Below are positions 48,926 through 57,915 of a stretch of DNA of 64,000 nucleotides, piece after piece. The DNA is taken from the NCBI RefSeq assembly GCF_900109465.1, contig NZ_FOAZ01000004.1, forward strand, positions 62,001 to 126,000, given 5' to 3'. Under the pieces are notes generated by a model, which saw only the letters and a list, made by a program, of their open reading frames with translations, made no database searches and had not been told where the DNA came from. The DNA comes from Streptacidiphilus jiangxiensis. Its GTDB lineage: Bacteria; Actinomycetota; Actinomycetes; Streptomycetales; Streptomycetaceae. The stretch's first letter is position 1. Every line of letters starts with the position of its first letter. The translations under genes and the position numbers were made by a program.

Positions 48926-50997
48926 CCACCGTCCCCGCGCAGCAGTCCCCCGCCTCCAGCACCCCGGCCGAGCCCGTGCGCCCCGAGTCGGTTCGTGAGG
49001 GGCGCGCTCGCGCCGAGTCGGCCGAGGAACCGTTGCACCATCCCGATCCGTCCGTCGTCGCGGACGCTGCGGCCACCGAGAACCTGCTGCGGTGCTGGGT
49101 CCGTGAGACCGGGACGGCGGTGCCCGAGGCCGGGCAGTGGTTGGACGTCCCCGTGGCGGACGGGCTGCTGCTGCGCGCACCCGTCCGCTACCGTTCCGCC
49201 GCCGGTTGGCACCGCTTCGGCCGGGCCGTGCTGCAACCCGCGACAGGAACGGCCACCGGCCCTGCCGCCGCCGACGCCGTCATCGTGGCTGCCCTGCTCG
49301 CCCGTACGGCGGGGGTGCGCGGAGGCACCGAGCACCACCTCGCCGACTCGCCTGGTCCCGCCGGCTCCGCCCATCCCGTCGCTCCCGCTGATCCCGCCGA
49401 GCGGGCCGACTCCGCGGACCTCGCCGGTCGCGTCGCCGACTCGGTGCGCCGCACCGCCCGGTTCGTCGCGGAGCGGAGAGCGGCCGCCGAGCCGGGGCCG
49501 GCCGCGACGCCGTTCCTCCGCTCCGAGCAGGCCCTGCTGCTCGGACATCCGCTGCACCCGACCCCGAAGAGCCGCGAGGGTCTCGGCGACGCCGAAGCCG
49601 CCGCCTACGCGCCGGAGTTGCGCGGCGCCCTGCGGCTGCACTGGTTCGCCGTCGACCGCGCGCTGGTTGCCGCGGGTGAGGGTCTGCTGCCGGCGTGGGC
49701 GGCGTCGTCGGGGCACACCACCGGTCGGCCCGACGGCTCCGTGACCTGCGCCGGTCCGCAGGACGACCGGCTCGGCGTGGACGGCACCGCGCGGATCACC
49801 GCCGCGCTGCGTGGCGAGGACGCGCCACCCCCACCGGAGGGCACTGTCCTGGTCCCCGTGCATCCCTGGCAGGCCCGTGAGTTGAGCAATCGGCCGGAGG
49901 TGCGTGCGCTGCTCGACGACGGGCGGCTGCACGACCTCGGGCAGGCGGGTGGCCTCTGGTACCCGACCTCCTCCGTGCGCACGGTCTACCAGCCGGGCAC
50001 CCCGTGGATGCTCAAGCTCTCGCTCGGGCTGCGCATCACGAACTCCCGGCGGGAGAACCTGCGCAAGGAACTCCTGCGAGGTGCCGAGGTGCACCGCCTG
50101 CTGGAGGCCGGGTTGGGCGCCGAGTGGCGCCGTGCGCACCCGCGGTTCGACATCGTCCGCGACCCGGCGTGGATCGGCGTCGACCTCCCCGGCACGGCCG
50201 GTGACCCGGGTGCGGCCGGAGGCTTCGACACCGTGCTGCGGCAGAACCCGTTCGGCGCCCAGGACCGGGCCCACTGCCTGGCCGGTCTCGTCGCGGAACG
50301 GCCGTGGCGGGGCGGGTACGCCTCGCATCTGGCCGAGCTCGTCCTCCGGCTCTCCGCCCGGACCGGTCGGCCGGTCCCGACCGTGGCGGCCGAGTGGTTC
50401 CTCCGTCACCTCGACGCCGTGGTGCTCCCGATCCTCTGGCTGGACGGCCACGCGGGCATCGCCCTGGAGGCGCACCAGCAGAACACGCTCGTCATCCTCG
50501 ACGAGGAGGGCTGGCCGGTCGGCGGCCGCTACCGGGACAACCAGGGGTACTACTTCCGCGAGTCCGCAGCGTTGTCCCTCGATCGGCGTCTGCCCGGTCT
50601 CGGACGCGCCAGTGACACCTTCGTCCCGGACGCCGTCGCTGACGAGCGGTTCGCCTACTACCTGGGCATCAACCACCTCCTCGGTCTGGTGGGCGCGTTC
50701 GGCTCCCAGGGGCTGGCCGACGAGCGCGTGCTGCTCGCGGCGCTGCGCAGCTTCCTGGCCGGGCGCGCGGCCGGTACCGGATCTCCGCTGCCCGCCCGGC
50801 TGTCGCAGACGCCCACCCTGCGCTGCAAGGCGAACCTGCTGACGCGCCTCCAGGGCCTGGACGAGCTCGTCGGCCCGGTCGAGACACAGTCGGTCTACGT
50901 CCCCTTCGCCAACCCCCTGGCGGTCGCGCCGATCACCGGTTCCGCCCCCTGCGGGCCGACGGCGGGGCACGAGGCGCTCGCGGGGGCCGGCGCGTGA
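48922..50997 (+). CDS. IucA/IucC-family NIS siderophore synthetase
   Basis: A 691-residue NRPS-independent siderophore synthetase that condenses citrate, or a citryl intermediate, with a hydroxamate amine using ATP. Family motifs are GHPLHPTPKSREGL (the HPxHPxxKxRxG signature), VPVHPWQARE, SSVRTVYQPGTPWMLKLSLG with the nucleotide-binding SxR..., and LEAHQQNTLVILDEEGWP. A FhuF-like C-terminal Cys domain is not seen. GTG 48922 overlaps the decarboxylase stop by 4 bases. It is the only NIS synthetase here, whereas a schizokinen-type product needs two amide bonds; it may act twice or have a partner elsewhere. Confidence 0.92.
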   Translation: MTTVPAQQSPASSTPAEPVRPESVREGRARAESAEEPLHHPDPSVVADAAATENLLRCWVRETGTAVPEAGQWLDVPVADGLLLRAPVRYRSAAGWHRFGRAVLQPATGTATGPAAADAVIVAALLARTAGVRGGTEHHLADSPGPAGSAHPVAPADPAERADSADLAGRVADSVRRTARFVAERRAAAEPGPAATPFLRSEQALLLGHPLHPTPKSREGLGDAEAAAYAPELRGALRLHWFAVDRALVAAGEGLLPAWAASSGHTTGRPDGSVTCAGPQDDRLGVDGTARITAALRGEDAPPPPEGTVLVPVHPWQARELSNRPEVRALLDDGRLHDLGQAGGLWYPTSSVRTVYQPGTPWMLKLSLGLRITNSRRENLRKELLRGAEVHRLLEAGLGAEWRRAHPRFDIVRDPAWIGVDLPGTAGDPGAAGGFDTVLRQNPFGAQDRAHCLAGLVAERPWRGGYASHLAELVLRLSARTGRPVPTVAAEWFLRHLDAVVLPILWLDGHAGIALEAHQQNTLVILDEEGWPVGGRYRDNQGYYFRESAALSLDRRLPGLGRASDTFVPDAVADERFAYYLGINHLLGLVGAFGSQGLADERVLLAALRSFLAGRAAGTGSPLPARLSQTPTLRCKANLLTRLQGLDELVGPVETQSVYVPFANPLAVAPITGSAPCGPTAGHEALAGAGA

Positions 50998-51779
50998 GTG
51001 ACCAGCACCACCCCTGGGCGGGCGTCGACCCCGTCGGGGCCCCGGCGGGGTCCGCAGCCTCGGCGCCTCTCTCGTCGGTCCGTCCGGCCGTCGGGGCGCC
51101 GTCCTCGGCACCGCTCTCGGCGACGAGGTCCGCAGCCGCGCTGCCCGCGCAGCACCGACCCCCGGCACCGGCCAAGGCCGCACCGACGCTCTGGTCGCGC
51201 CCGCCCCGGCCGCGACGGGACGACCTGCTCGACGGGGTGGCCCGCTGGGGGGTGATGCACACCCGCCACGGGGGCTTCCGGCTCCAGCCCGTCCGGCTGC
51301 CGCGAGATCTCGCTCTCCTCGTGGAGTGGATGAACGATCCTGTCGTCTCCGCCTTCTGGGAGCTGTGCGGGCCCGCCGACCTCACCGACCACCACGTCCG
51401 CGACCAGCTCGACGCCGACGGGCGCAGCATGCCCTGCCTCGGGCTGCTGGACGGGACGCCGATGAGCTACTGGGAGGTCTATCGGGCCGATCTCGATCCA
51501 CTGGCCCGGCACTATCCGGCCCGGCCGCACGACACCGGTCTGCATCTGTTGATCGGTCCGGCCGCACAGCGCGGACGCGGCCTCGGCGGGACCCTCATCG
51601 CCGCCCTCACCCAGCGGATCCTGCGCGAGCGACAGGCCTGCCGCCGCGTCGTCGCCGAGCCCGACGTGCGGAACCTGCCCTCCGTGCGGGCCTTCCTCCG
51701 GGCCGGATTCCGCTACGACTCCGAGCTGCTGCTGCCGGAGAAACATGCCGCGCTCATGGTCTACGACCGGGTGCGATGA
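50994..51779 (+). CDS. IucB/RhbD-like siderophore acetyltransferase
   Basis: A 261-residue GNAT-fold acyltransferase that acylates the N-hydroxylated diamine to make a hydroxamate. The domain starts near residue 80 (HTRHGGFRLQPVRL) and shows the family phrases WMNDPVVSAFWEL, MSYWEVYRADLDPLARHY and the acetyl-CoA loop AQRGRGLGGTLIAALT. It ends with FLRAGFRYDSELLLPEKHA. The first ~75 residues are a Pro/Ala/Ser-rich extension, again unlike typical family members. GTG 50994 overlaps the synthetase stop by 4 bases. Its role fits the order aminotransferase, decarboxylase, synthetase, acetyltransferase, monooxygenase. Confidence 0.9.
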   Translation: MSDQHHPWAGVDPVGAPAGSAASAPLSSVRPAVGAPSSAPLSATRSAAALPAQHRPPAPAKAAPTLWSRPPRPRRDDLLDGVARWGVMHTRHGGFRLQPVRLPRDLALLVEWMNDPVVSAFWELCGPADLTDHHVRDQLDADGRSMPCLGLLDGTPMSYWEVYRADLDPLARHYPARPHDTGLHLLIGPAAQRGRGLGGTLIAALTQRILRERQACRRVVAEPDVRNLPSVRAFLRAGFRYDSELLLPEKHAALMVYDRVR

Positions 51780-51878
51780 GCGCCCGCGTCCGCAGGCCGC
51801 GACCATCCTGTCCCCTCCCTTCCCCCTCCTCAGTCGTCGTGCAGTCACGCTGCAGTCACCGTGCGAAAGAGCCATCCC

Positions 51879-53522
51879 GTGGATCCCTCACGTTCACCGG
51901 TCGGAGCCGGCGCCCACCGCCGACCGGACCAGCCCGACCCGTCCCGCCGTCTGCAGCCCCTCGAGCCGCTGCCCTTCGTGTCGCAGCCCTTCGAGTCGCA
52001 GCCCTTCGAGTCGCAGCCCTTCGAGTCGCAGCCTCTCGCTCCGCTGCCCCTCGGCCCGCAGCGACTCGACGGTCAGCGCCAGGCCTCGCAGCCCCTGGGC
52101 ACACCCGGCGTCGTCCATGACCTCGTCGGCGTGGGGCTTGGCCCCTTCAACCTCTCCCTGGCGGCCCTGGCCGACCGGGTACCAGGACTGCGATCCGTCT
52201 TCCTCGAGGCCAAACCGGAGTTCAGCTGGCACCCCGGCCTGATGATCGAGGGCGCGCGGATGCAGGTGCCCTTCCTCGCAGACCTCGTCTCGCTGGTGGA
52301 CCCGACCAGCCCATGGTCGTTCCTGGCCTACCTCGGTGACCGTGACCGGCTCTTCCCGTTCTACTTCGCCGAGCAGTGGCACCTGACCCGCCGGGAGTAC
52401 GCCGACTACTGCCGCTGGGCCGCCACCCGCCTGCCGAACTGCCGCTTCGACAGCCCCGTCAAGGCCGTCCGCTGGAACGCGGAACAGGCGCTCTTCGAGG
52501 TCGAGGTGCCGGGCTACGAGCCCTACCTCGCCCGGCATCTGGTGCTCGGCGTCGGCACCGAGCCCGTCGTCCCGCCGGCCTTCGCCGAACTGCTCGCCAC
52601 CGCAGGCCCCGTGCTGCACTCGGGGGAGTACCTCACCTCTCCTCGCTCACCCCTCACGCCGGCGGAGGGCAGTGACAACGGTGGCGGCCTGCGCCCACTC
52701 GGTGACGTCACCGTCGTCGGCTCGGGCCAGTCCGGTGCGGAGGTTTTCCTCGACCTGCTGCGCCGGCGGGGCCAGGCGGCCGGACCGAGGCTCCGCTGGA
52801 TCACCCGGAGCGCCGCGCTGGCGCCGATGGAGTACTCCAAGCTCGGCCTCGAGCACTTCACCCCCGACTACACGCGGTACTTCCACGGCCTCCCGGAGCC
52901 CGTGCGGGACACCCTCGTGCCACGTCAGTGGCAGCTCTACAAGGCGGCCAGCGCCGAGACCCTCGCCGCCATCCACGAGGCCCTGTACGAACGCACCGCG
53001 GCTCACGGCGCGCCGGACGTGGAGATCGTCCCGGGCACGGAGGTGCTCGCGGCCCGTCGGGGCCCCTGCGGTGGGCTCGAACTCCACTGCGTGCACCCGC
53101 AGTCGGCCGCCGAGTACACGCTCCGCACCGATCTCGTCGTCCTCGCGACCGGCTACGCCGCACGTCGACCGGCCCTGCTCGACCCCATCGACCACCTGGT
53201 CGACTGGGACGCCAAGGGCCGGTACCGCGTCGGCCTGGACTACCGGGTCGGGCTCTGGCCCGGAGTCACCGCCGGCCTGTACGTCCAGAACGCCGAGCTG
53301 CACACCCACGGGGTGGGCACGCCGGACCTCGGCCTCGGTGCCCACAGGGCCGCGGTGATCCTCAACGCCGTCTGTTCCGATGTGCTCGGCCGTCCGGCGC
53401 ACCGGCTGCCCGAGGCCACGGCATGGACCACCTTCGGTCGCCCGGGGAGTGCTCGGGACCTCCCGGCCGAGCACGTCGAGCGCTCCGCTCCTGAAAGCCC
53501 CGCAGCCCTGGTTCACCCCTGA
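51879..53522 (+). CDS. Lysine/ornithine-type N-monooxygenase (siderophore, RhbE-like)
   Basis: A 547-residue FAD- and NADPH-dependent N-hydroxylase, here expected to hydroxylate 1,3-diaminopropane. Family signs are GVGLGPFNLSLAAL (FAD site), FSWHPGLMIEGARMQVPFL, VVGSGQSGAEVFLDLL (NADPH site), ATGYAARRPALL and QNAELHTHGVGTPDLGLGAH. The first ~70 residues include tandem SQPFE pentapeptides from a 15-base minisatellite. GTG 51879 was chosen for the AAAGAG 8 bases upstream; GTG 51861 in the same frame is possible. It lies 99 bases after the acetyltransferase gene, so it is less tightly coupled than the others. A promoter for the next gene overlaps its stop codon. Confidence 0.9.
   Translation: MDPSRSPVGAGAHRRPDQPDPSRRLQPLEPLPFVSQPFESQPFESQPFESQPLAPLPLGPQRLDGQRQASQPLGTPGVVHDLVGVGLGPFNLSLAALADRVPGLRSVFLEAKPEFSWHPGLMIEGARMQVPFLADLVSLVDPTSPWSFLAYLGDRDRLFPFYFAEQWHLTRREYADYCRWAATRLPNCRFDSPVKAVRWNAEQALFEVEVPGYEPYLARHLVLGVGTEPVVPPAFAELLATAGPVLHSGEYLTSPRSPLTPAEGSDNGGGLRPLGDVTVVGSGQSGAEVFLDLLRRRGQAAGPRLRWITRSAALAPMEYSKLGLEHFTPDYTRYFHGLPEPVRDTLVPRQWQLYKAASAETLAAIHEALYERTAAHGAPDVEIVPGTEVLAARRGPCGGLELHCVHPQSAAEYTLRTDLVVLATGYAARRPALLDPIDHLVDWDAKGRYRVGLDYRVGLWPGVTAGLYVQNAELHTHGVGTPDLGLGAHRAAVILNAVCSDVLGRPAHRLPEATAWTTFGRPGSARDLPAEHVERSAPESPAALVHP
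51981..52040 (+). repeat. Coding minisatellite, 15-base unit
   Basis: TCGCAGCCCTTCGAG occurs three times in exact tandem (51981, 51996, 52011), followed by a diverged fourth copy, in frame as S-Q-P-F-E. Confidence 0.85.
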
Positions 53523-53548
53523 CATCCAGAGCCGGGAGCCACTAGGCT
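53519..53548 (+). promoter_or_regulatory. Promoter CTGACA-N18-TAGGCT, leaderless
   Basis: CTGACA (53519-53524), overlapping the preceding stop codon, and TAGGCT (53543-53548) are spaced 18 bases. The ATG at 53555 follows 6 bases later, suggesting leaderless transcription. Confidence 0.65.
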
Positions 53549-53554
53549 CGCCAC

Positions 53555-54421
53555 ATGGATGATCTTTCCCGGGTGCCCTCGGCCCTGCCCACCGGCCCAC
53601 TGACCGTGGCCGCCGGCCAGGCCGCCTGCACCGCCCTGGACCTCGTCGCCAACGCGGCCACCGCCGCCGACCTGGTCCGCCGCGCCGCCGATCGCGGCGC
53701 CGACCTGCTCGTCCTGCCGGAGCTCTTCCTGACCGGCTACGAGCTGCCCGGCATCACCGCCGACCCGGACCGCCACACCAGCGGCGCAGCCGACCCTCGC
53801 CTCGACCCCCTGCGCGAGGCCTGCGCCCACCACCGCACCGCCCTCGTCGTCGGCGCGCCGACCCGCACCGAATCCGGGGCGCTGCACATCTCCGCGCTCG
53901 CCTTCGACCGTGACGGAAACGTAGCAGCCACCTACGACAAGCAGCATGCGACGCCCTCGGAGCGTGCGGCCGGCTTCTCCGCCGGCTCCTGCGGCGCCAC
54001 CGTGGTGCTGGACGGCTGGCGGCTCGGCCTCAGCATCTGCTTCGACTCGTCCTTCCCGGAACACGCCCGCGCCGCCGCGCTCGACGGCTGCCACGCGTAC
54101 CTGAACGGTGCGATGTTCAGCGGCCCGTTCGCGGCCAAGGCGGGCGGCTTCCTCTTCCCGGCCCGCGCCATGGACAACACCTCCTACACGGTGCTGGCCA
54201 ACCACTGCGGTCCCAGCGGCCCCTATGTCGGCGGCGGGCGCAGTGCGATCTGGGGTCCGCTCGGCGAACTGCTGGCCGACGCGGGCACGGCCGATCCGGG
54301 CCTGGCCGTGGCCGAGTTCTCCCCGCAGGTGCTGCGCGCGGCGCGCGAGGAGGAACCCGTGCTGGTGGATCCGGGTCTGAGCGCACCCGTCCGGCCGCGA
54401 ATTGTCGGTGGTGCCCTCTAG
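53555..54421 (+). CDS. Carbon-nitrogen hydrolase (nitrilase superfamily)
   Basis: A 288-residue member of the nitrilase/amidase superfamily, which hydrolyses C-N bonds of amides or nitriles. The catalytic triad is visible as Glu in LPELFLTGYELP, Lys in TYDKQHATPSE and Cys in LSICFDSSFPEHAR. The substrate cannot be read; relatives include omega-amidases, N-carbamoylputrescine amidases and biotinidase-like proteins. It has its own leaderless promoter, so it is separate from the siderophore operon despite following it. dinG starts 12 bases after its stop and may be read from the same transcript. Confidence 0.87.
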   Translation: MDDLSRVPSALPTGPLTVAAGQAACTALDLVANAATAADLVRRAADRGADLLVLPELFLTGYELPGITADPDRHTSGAADPRLDPLREACAHHRTALVVGAPTRTESGALHISALAFDRDGNVAATYDKQHATPSERAAGFSAGSCGATVVLDGWRLGLSICFDSSFPEHARAAALDGCHAYLNGAMFSGPFAAKAGGFLFPARAMDNTSYTVLANHCGPSGPYVGGGRSAIWGPLGELLADAGTADPGLAVAEFSPQVLRAAREEEPVLVDPGLSAPVRPRIVGGAL

Positions 54422-54433
54422 GGTGGGAGGGCT

Positions 54434-56548
54434 ATGAGTGACAGCATCCTTGAGCCCGAACCGGCCGTTTCCGGCGCCGCCTCCCAGTCGACGGTCGAGC
54501 CGACGGTCGAGCCGACCGGCGAGGCCGGTCCCGACGCGGACAACCCCTCCCGCATCCGCGAGCTGCTGCATGCCGCAGTGACCGCGGTCGGCGGTGTCGA
54601 GCGGCCCGGCCAGGTCGCGATGGCCGAGGCCGTCGCCGCCGCGGTGGACAACGGGGAGCAGTTGCTCGTCCAGGCCGGCACGGGCACGGGTAAGTCGCTC
54701 GCCTACCTGGTCCCGTCCCTCGCGCACGGCGACAAGGTGGTCGTCGCCACGGCGACGCTGGCGCTGCAGCGCCAGCTGGTCGAGCGCGACCTGCCGCGCA
54801 CCGTCGACGCGCTCCATCCGCTGCTGCGGCGCAGGCCCACCTACGCCATGCTCAAGGGCCGGTCCAACTACCTCTGCCTGCACCGGGCCCACGAGGGTGC
54901 GCCGAGCGACGACGAGGACGGTCTGTTCGATCCGGCCGAGGTCCTCGGCGGCCCCAGCAGCAAGCTGGGCCAGGACATCGTCCGCCTGCGCGACTGGGCC
55001 GACGAGACCGAGACGGGCGACCGCGACGACCTGTCACCGGGGGTCTCCGACAAGGCCTGGCAGCAGCTCTCGGTCAGCTCCCGTGAGTGCCTGGGCGCCA
55101 CCAAGTGCCCCTACGGCGGCGAGTGCTTCGCCGAGAAGGCGCGCGAGCGGGCCAAGCTCTCCGACGTCGTGGTCACCAACCACGCGCTGCTCGCCATCGA
55201 CGCGTTGGAGGGCGCGCCGGTCCTGCCGGAGCACAGCCTGCTCGTCGTCGACGAGGCCCACGAACTGGTCTCCCGGGTCACCGGTATCGCCACGGCGGAG
55301 CTCACCACGACGGCGGTGAACCGGGCCGTCAAGCGCGCGGCGAAGCTCGCCAACGAGAAGGCCGTGGACAGACTCCAGGCCGCCGCGGAGAACTACCACG
55401 GCCTGATGGAGATCGCCGACGGCGGTCGTGTCGAGGAGCTCCCGGAGAACCTCTACTTCGCCGTCGCGGCGATCCGCGAGGCCGCGCGTGAGGTGATCAC
55501 CTCGCTGGGCGAGATCCGCGACCGGGGCGTCACCGACGAGGACGCCGTGCGCAAGCAGGCGATGGCCTCGCTCGAGACGATCCACGACACCACGGATCGG
55601 CTGCTCGAGGGCAGCGTCTACGACGTCGTCTGGATCGACCGCAACGACCGCTTCCTGGCCGCGCCCGCCTCCCTGCGGGTGGCTCCGCTCAGCGTCTCCG
55701 GCCTGCTGCGGGAGAACCTCTACACCGAGCGTTCCGTCGTACTCACCTCCGCCACCCTGAAGCTCGGCGGCGACTTCACCGGAGTCGCGGCGTCGCTCGG
55801 GCTCTCCTCCACGGGGCGCGACGACGTGGGGGAGACCCTGGACGGCACGGCGGCCGTGCCGGTGTGGCGGGGGCTCGACGTCGGCTCGCCCTTCGACTAC
55901 CCCAAGCAGGGCATCCTCTACGTGGCGCGCCATCTGCCGCCCCCCGGCCGCGATCCCGAGCGCCCGGAGATGCTGGACGAGCTGGCCGACCTGATCGGTG
56001 CGGCCGGCGGCCGCACCCTCGGTCTCTTCTCCTCCATGCGCGCGGCCCAGAATGCCGCGGAGGCGCTGCGTGACCGGGTTCCCGGGGAGATCCTGCTCCA
56101 GGGCGAGGACACGTTGGGCGAGTTGATCAAGCGCTTCTCGTCCGACGCGGAGAGTTGCCTCTTCGGCACACTGTCGCTCTGGCAGGGCGTCGACGTTCCG
56201 GGCTCGGCGTGTCAGCTGGTCGTGATGGACCGGATTCCCTTCCCGCGTCCGGACGATCCGCTGATGAGCGCGCGCCAGAAGGCGGTGGAGGAGCACGGCG
56301 GCAACGGATTCATGGCTGTGGCGGCCACCCATGCGGCGCTGCTGATGGCGCAGGGTGCCGGGCGCCTGGTCCGGTCGGCCGCGGACCGTGGCGTCGTCGC
56401 CGTCCTGGACTCCCGTCTGGCGACGGCCCGTTACGGCGGCTTCTTCCGGTCCTCGATGCCGGAGTTCTGGTACACCACCGACCGGAACCAGGTTCGACGC
56501 TCCCTGGCTGCCATCAACGCCTCGGCGGAGCCGATTCGAGTGCGCTGA
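54434..56548 (+). CDS. dinG: DinG-family iron-sulphur DNA helicase
   Basis: A 704-residue superfamily-2 helicase of the XPD/DinG group, 5'-3' unwinding with a 4Fe-4S cluster, active on R-loops and repair intermediates. Walker A is AGTGTGKS and the DEAH box is VVDEAHEL. Four cluster cysteines lie in SNYLC and in ECLGATKCPYGGEC. The late motifs include FGTLSLWQGVDVPG and AQGAGRLVRSAADRG. The first ~35 residues are a Glu/Pro/Thr leader. ATG 54434 follows GGGAGGG. In enteric bacteria dinG is SOS-induced; I see no SOS box here, although lexA is the convergent neighbour. Confidence 0.9.
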   Translation: MSDSILEPEPAVSGAASQSTVEPTVEPTGEAGPDADNPSRIRELLHAAVTAVGGVERPGQVAMAEAVAAAVDNGEQLLVQAGTGTGKSLAYLVPSLAHGDKVVVATATLALQRQLVERDLPRTVDALHPLLRRRPTYAMLKGRSNYLCLHRAHEGAPSDDEDGLFDPAEVLGGPSSKLGQDIVRLRDWADETETGDRDDLSPGVSDKAWQQLSVSSRECLGATKCPYGGECFAEKARERAKLSDVVVTNHALLAIDALEGAPVLPEHSLLVVDEAHELVSRVTGIATAELTTTAVNRAVKRAAKLANEKAVDRLQAAAENYHGLMEIADGGRVEELPENLYFAVAAIREAAREVITSLGEIRDRGVTDEDAVRKQAMASLETIHDTTDRLLEGSVYDVVWIDRNDRFLAAPASLRVAPLSVSGLLRENLYTERSVVLTSATLKLGGDFTGVAASLGLSSTGRDDVGETLDGTAAVPVWRGLDVGSPFDYPKQGILYVARHLPPPGRDPERPEMLDELADLIGAAGGRTLGLFSSMRAAQNAAEALRDRVPGEILLQGEDTLGELIKRFSSDAESCLFGTLSLWQGVDVPGSACQLVVMDRIPFPRPDDPLMSARQKAVEEHGGNGFMAVAATHAALLMAQGAGRLVRSAADRGVVAVLDSRLATARYGGFFRSSMPEFWYTTDRNQVRRSLAAINASAEPIRVR

Positions 56549-56591
56549 CCGCGACCCGCCCGGAGGCGTCCGGAGGGCCGACATGCGAATA

Positions 56592-56632
56592 GCGGGCCGT
56601 CATCCCGGTGCTGCGAGGCACCGACGGCCCGC
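56592..56632. terminator. Bidirectional hairpin between convergent dinG and lexA
   Basis: GCGGGCCGTC (56592-56601) pairs with GACGGCCCGC (56623-56632). Inside it GGTGC pairs with GCACC (56607-56611 with 56618-56622), leaving ATCCC bulged. It lies in the 125-base gap between the two stops. Confidence 0.78.
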
Positions 56633-56673
56633 GGTGTGGCGACGCGTCTTCGACTGCGCGTCGCCACCCGACC

Positions 56674-57507
56674 TCAAAGACGCCGGAGAACGGCTACGAC
56701 CTTGCCGAGAATCGTGGCGTTGTCGCCCGGAATGGGCTCGTAGGCCGAATTGTGCGGCATGAGCCAGATATGTCCGTCTTCGCGCTTGAGGCGCTTCACC
56801 GTGGCCTCGCCGTCGATCATCGCGGCGACGATGTCACCGTTCTCGGCGACGGGCTGGCGGCGGACGGTGACCCAGTCGCCGTCGCAGATCGCGGCCTCGA
56901 TCATCGAATCGCCGCTGACCTTCAGTACGAACAGCTCACCGTCACCGACGAGCTGGCGCGGGAGCGGGAAGACGTCCTCGACCGACTGCTCGGCGAGGAT
57001 CGGGCCGCCGGCCGCGATACGGCCGACGAGCGGCACGTAGGAGGTGGCCGGGCGACCGCTGTTGGCCTCGGGGACCGGGCGGGCGACCTCCATGCCGCGC
57101 ACCTCGTAGGCGCGCGGACGGTGCGGGTCGCGACGCAGGAATCCCTTGCGCTCCAGCGCCATCAGCTGGTGGGCGACGGAGGAGGTGCTGGACAGGCCCA
57201 CGGCCTGGCCGATCTCCCGCATGCTCGGCGGATAGCCGCGACGCTGCACGGAATCCCGGATGACCTCGATGACGCGGCGCTGGCGCTCGGTCAGCCCCGC
57301 CTCATCCGTACGGATGCCCGGCGGGCGCCCCGGGAGCGCGCGTGCGGGGCTTTCTTGAATATCCAAGGAGTGTCCCGAGGAGTGCGTGACGGAAGCGCCG
57401 CTAGCCTGGTCCGGAACGAGCCCGGAGGCGAGGTTTCGCGTTTCTTCCTGGGTGGCGAACTGGGAGCGTTCCTGCACCGGGACGGTGCTGCTTTCGGCGA
57501 TGGTCAC
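56674..57507 (-). CDS. lexA: SOS repressor LexA
   Basis: A 277-residue repressor of the DNA-damage response with self-cleaving protease domain. The winged-helix part reads [40 protein letters not shown]. The cleavage site is the Ala-Gly pair in [12 protein letters not shown]; the catalytic Ser is in [15 protein letters not shown] and the Lys in [10 protein letters not shown] 75-residue N-terminal extension before the DNA-binding domain is longer than in E. coli and typical of streptomycetes. GTG 57507 was chosen because AGAGGGG stands 5 bases upstream on the minus strand. An SOS-like box lies about 70 bases further upstream, fitting autoregulation. Confidence 0.95.
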   Translation of the reverse strand: MTIAESSTVPVQERSQFATQEETRNLASGLVPDQASGASVTHSSGHSLDIQESPARALPGRPPGIRTDEAGLTERQRRVIEVIRDSVQRRGYPPSMREIGQAVGLSSTSSVAHQLMALERKGFLRRDPHRPRAYEVRGMEVARPVPEANSGRPATSYVPLVGRIAAGGPILAEQSVEDVFPLPRQLVGDGELFVLKVSGDSMIEAAICDGDWVTVRRQPVAENGDIVAAMIDGEATVKRLKREDGHIWLMPHNSAYEPIPGDNATILGKVVAVLRRL

Positions 57508-57577
57508 GGCGGCCCCTCTCAACCTACGGACGTTCTCCCTTGAATAGGCCAACGGTAGGTCCTATCGAAAGGTTGCG

Positions 57578-57593
57578 CCAAACACACGTTCGA
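57578..57593 (-). promoter_or_regulatory. SOS-like LexA box upstream of lexA
   Basis: On the minus strand TCGAAC-GTGT-GTTTGG matches the actinobacterial consensus TCGAAC-N4-GTTCGA in one half exactly and in 4 of 6 bases of the other. It is 71-86 bases before the GTG. Confidence 0.6.
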
Positions 57594-57818
57594 GTGAATT
57601 ATTGCCAGAAACCCTGAAGTGATCAAGGTTCCGGGTGTATTTCTACTCGCTCGTACGATCGCTTGTTCGAGTCGAATCCTCTCACGGATCACCTCCGGAT
57701 GTGCTCGAAACCCCTTCCTTGCGACCGGTCGGCGCCCCTTTCGCGGCGCCTCGCGACTGACCTGCACCGATCGCGAAGCGTGAGCCGATCGACACGACAC
57801 GCGGTGGCGCGTCGGTGC

Positions 57819-57871
57819 GTGACACACCAGATCTAGTGGTTAGATAGGGGACCGCAGCCCACAGATTGTGG
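57819..57871 (+). promoter_or_regulatory. nrdR-nrdJ promoter with two NrdR-like boxes
   Basis: A -35 GTGACA (57819-57824) and -10 TAGATA (57841-57846) are spaced 16 bases. Box 1 ACACCAGATCTAGTGG (57824-57839, 12 of 16 to the consensus acaCwAtATaTwGtgt) fills the spacer. Box 2 AGCCCACAGATTGTGG (57856-57871, 11 of 16) begins 16 bases later. Paired boxes at this spacing are the known NrdR operator form. The 408-base lexA-nrdR gap (57508-57915) holds this, the SOS box and no other gene I can support. Confidence 0.68.
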
Positions 57872-57915
57872 TCTGCCTCGGAACGAGCACAGCCAGGCCA
57901 GGAGGGGAGCGGGAC

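Noticed and set aside
57508-57915. Cobalamin riboswitch upstream of nrdR-nrdJ
   Set aside because: No B12-box-like segment was seen; the gap is explained by promoter, NrdR boxes and the SOS-like box.
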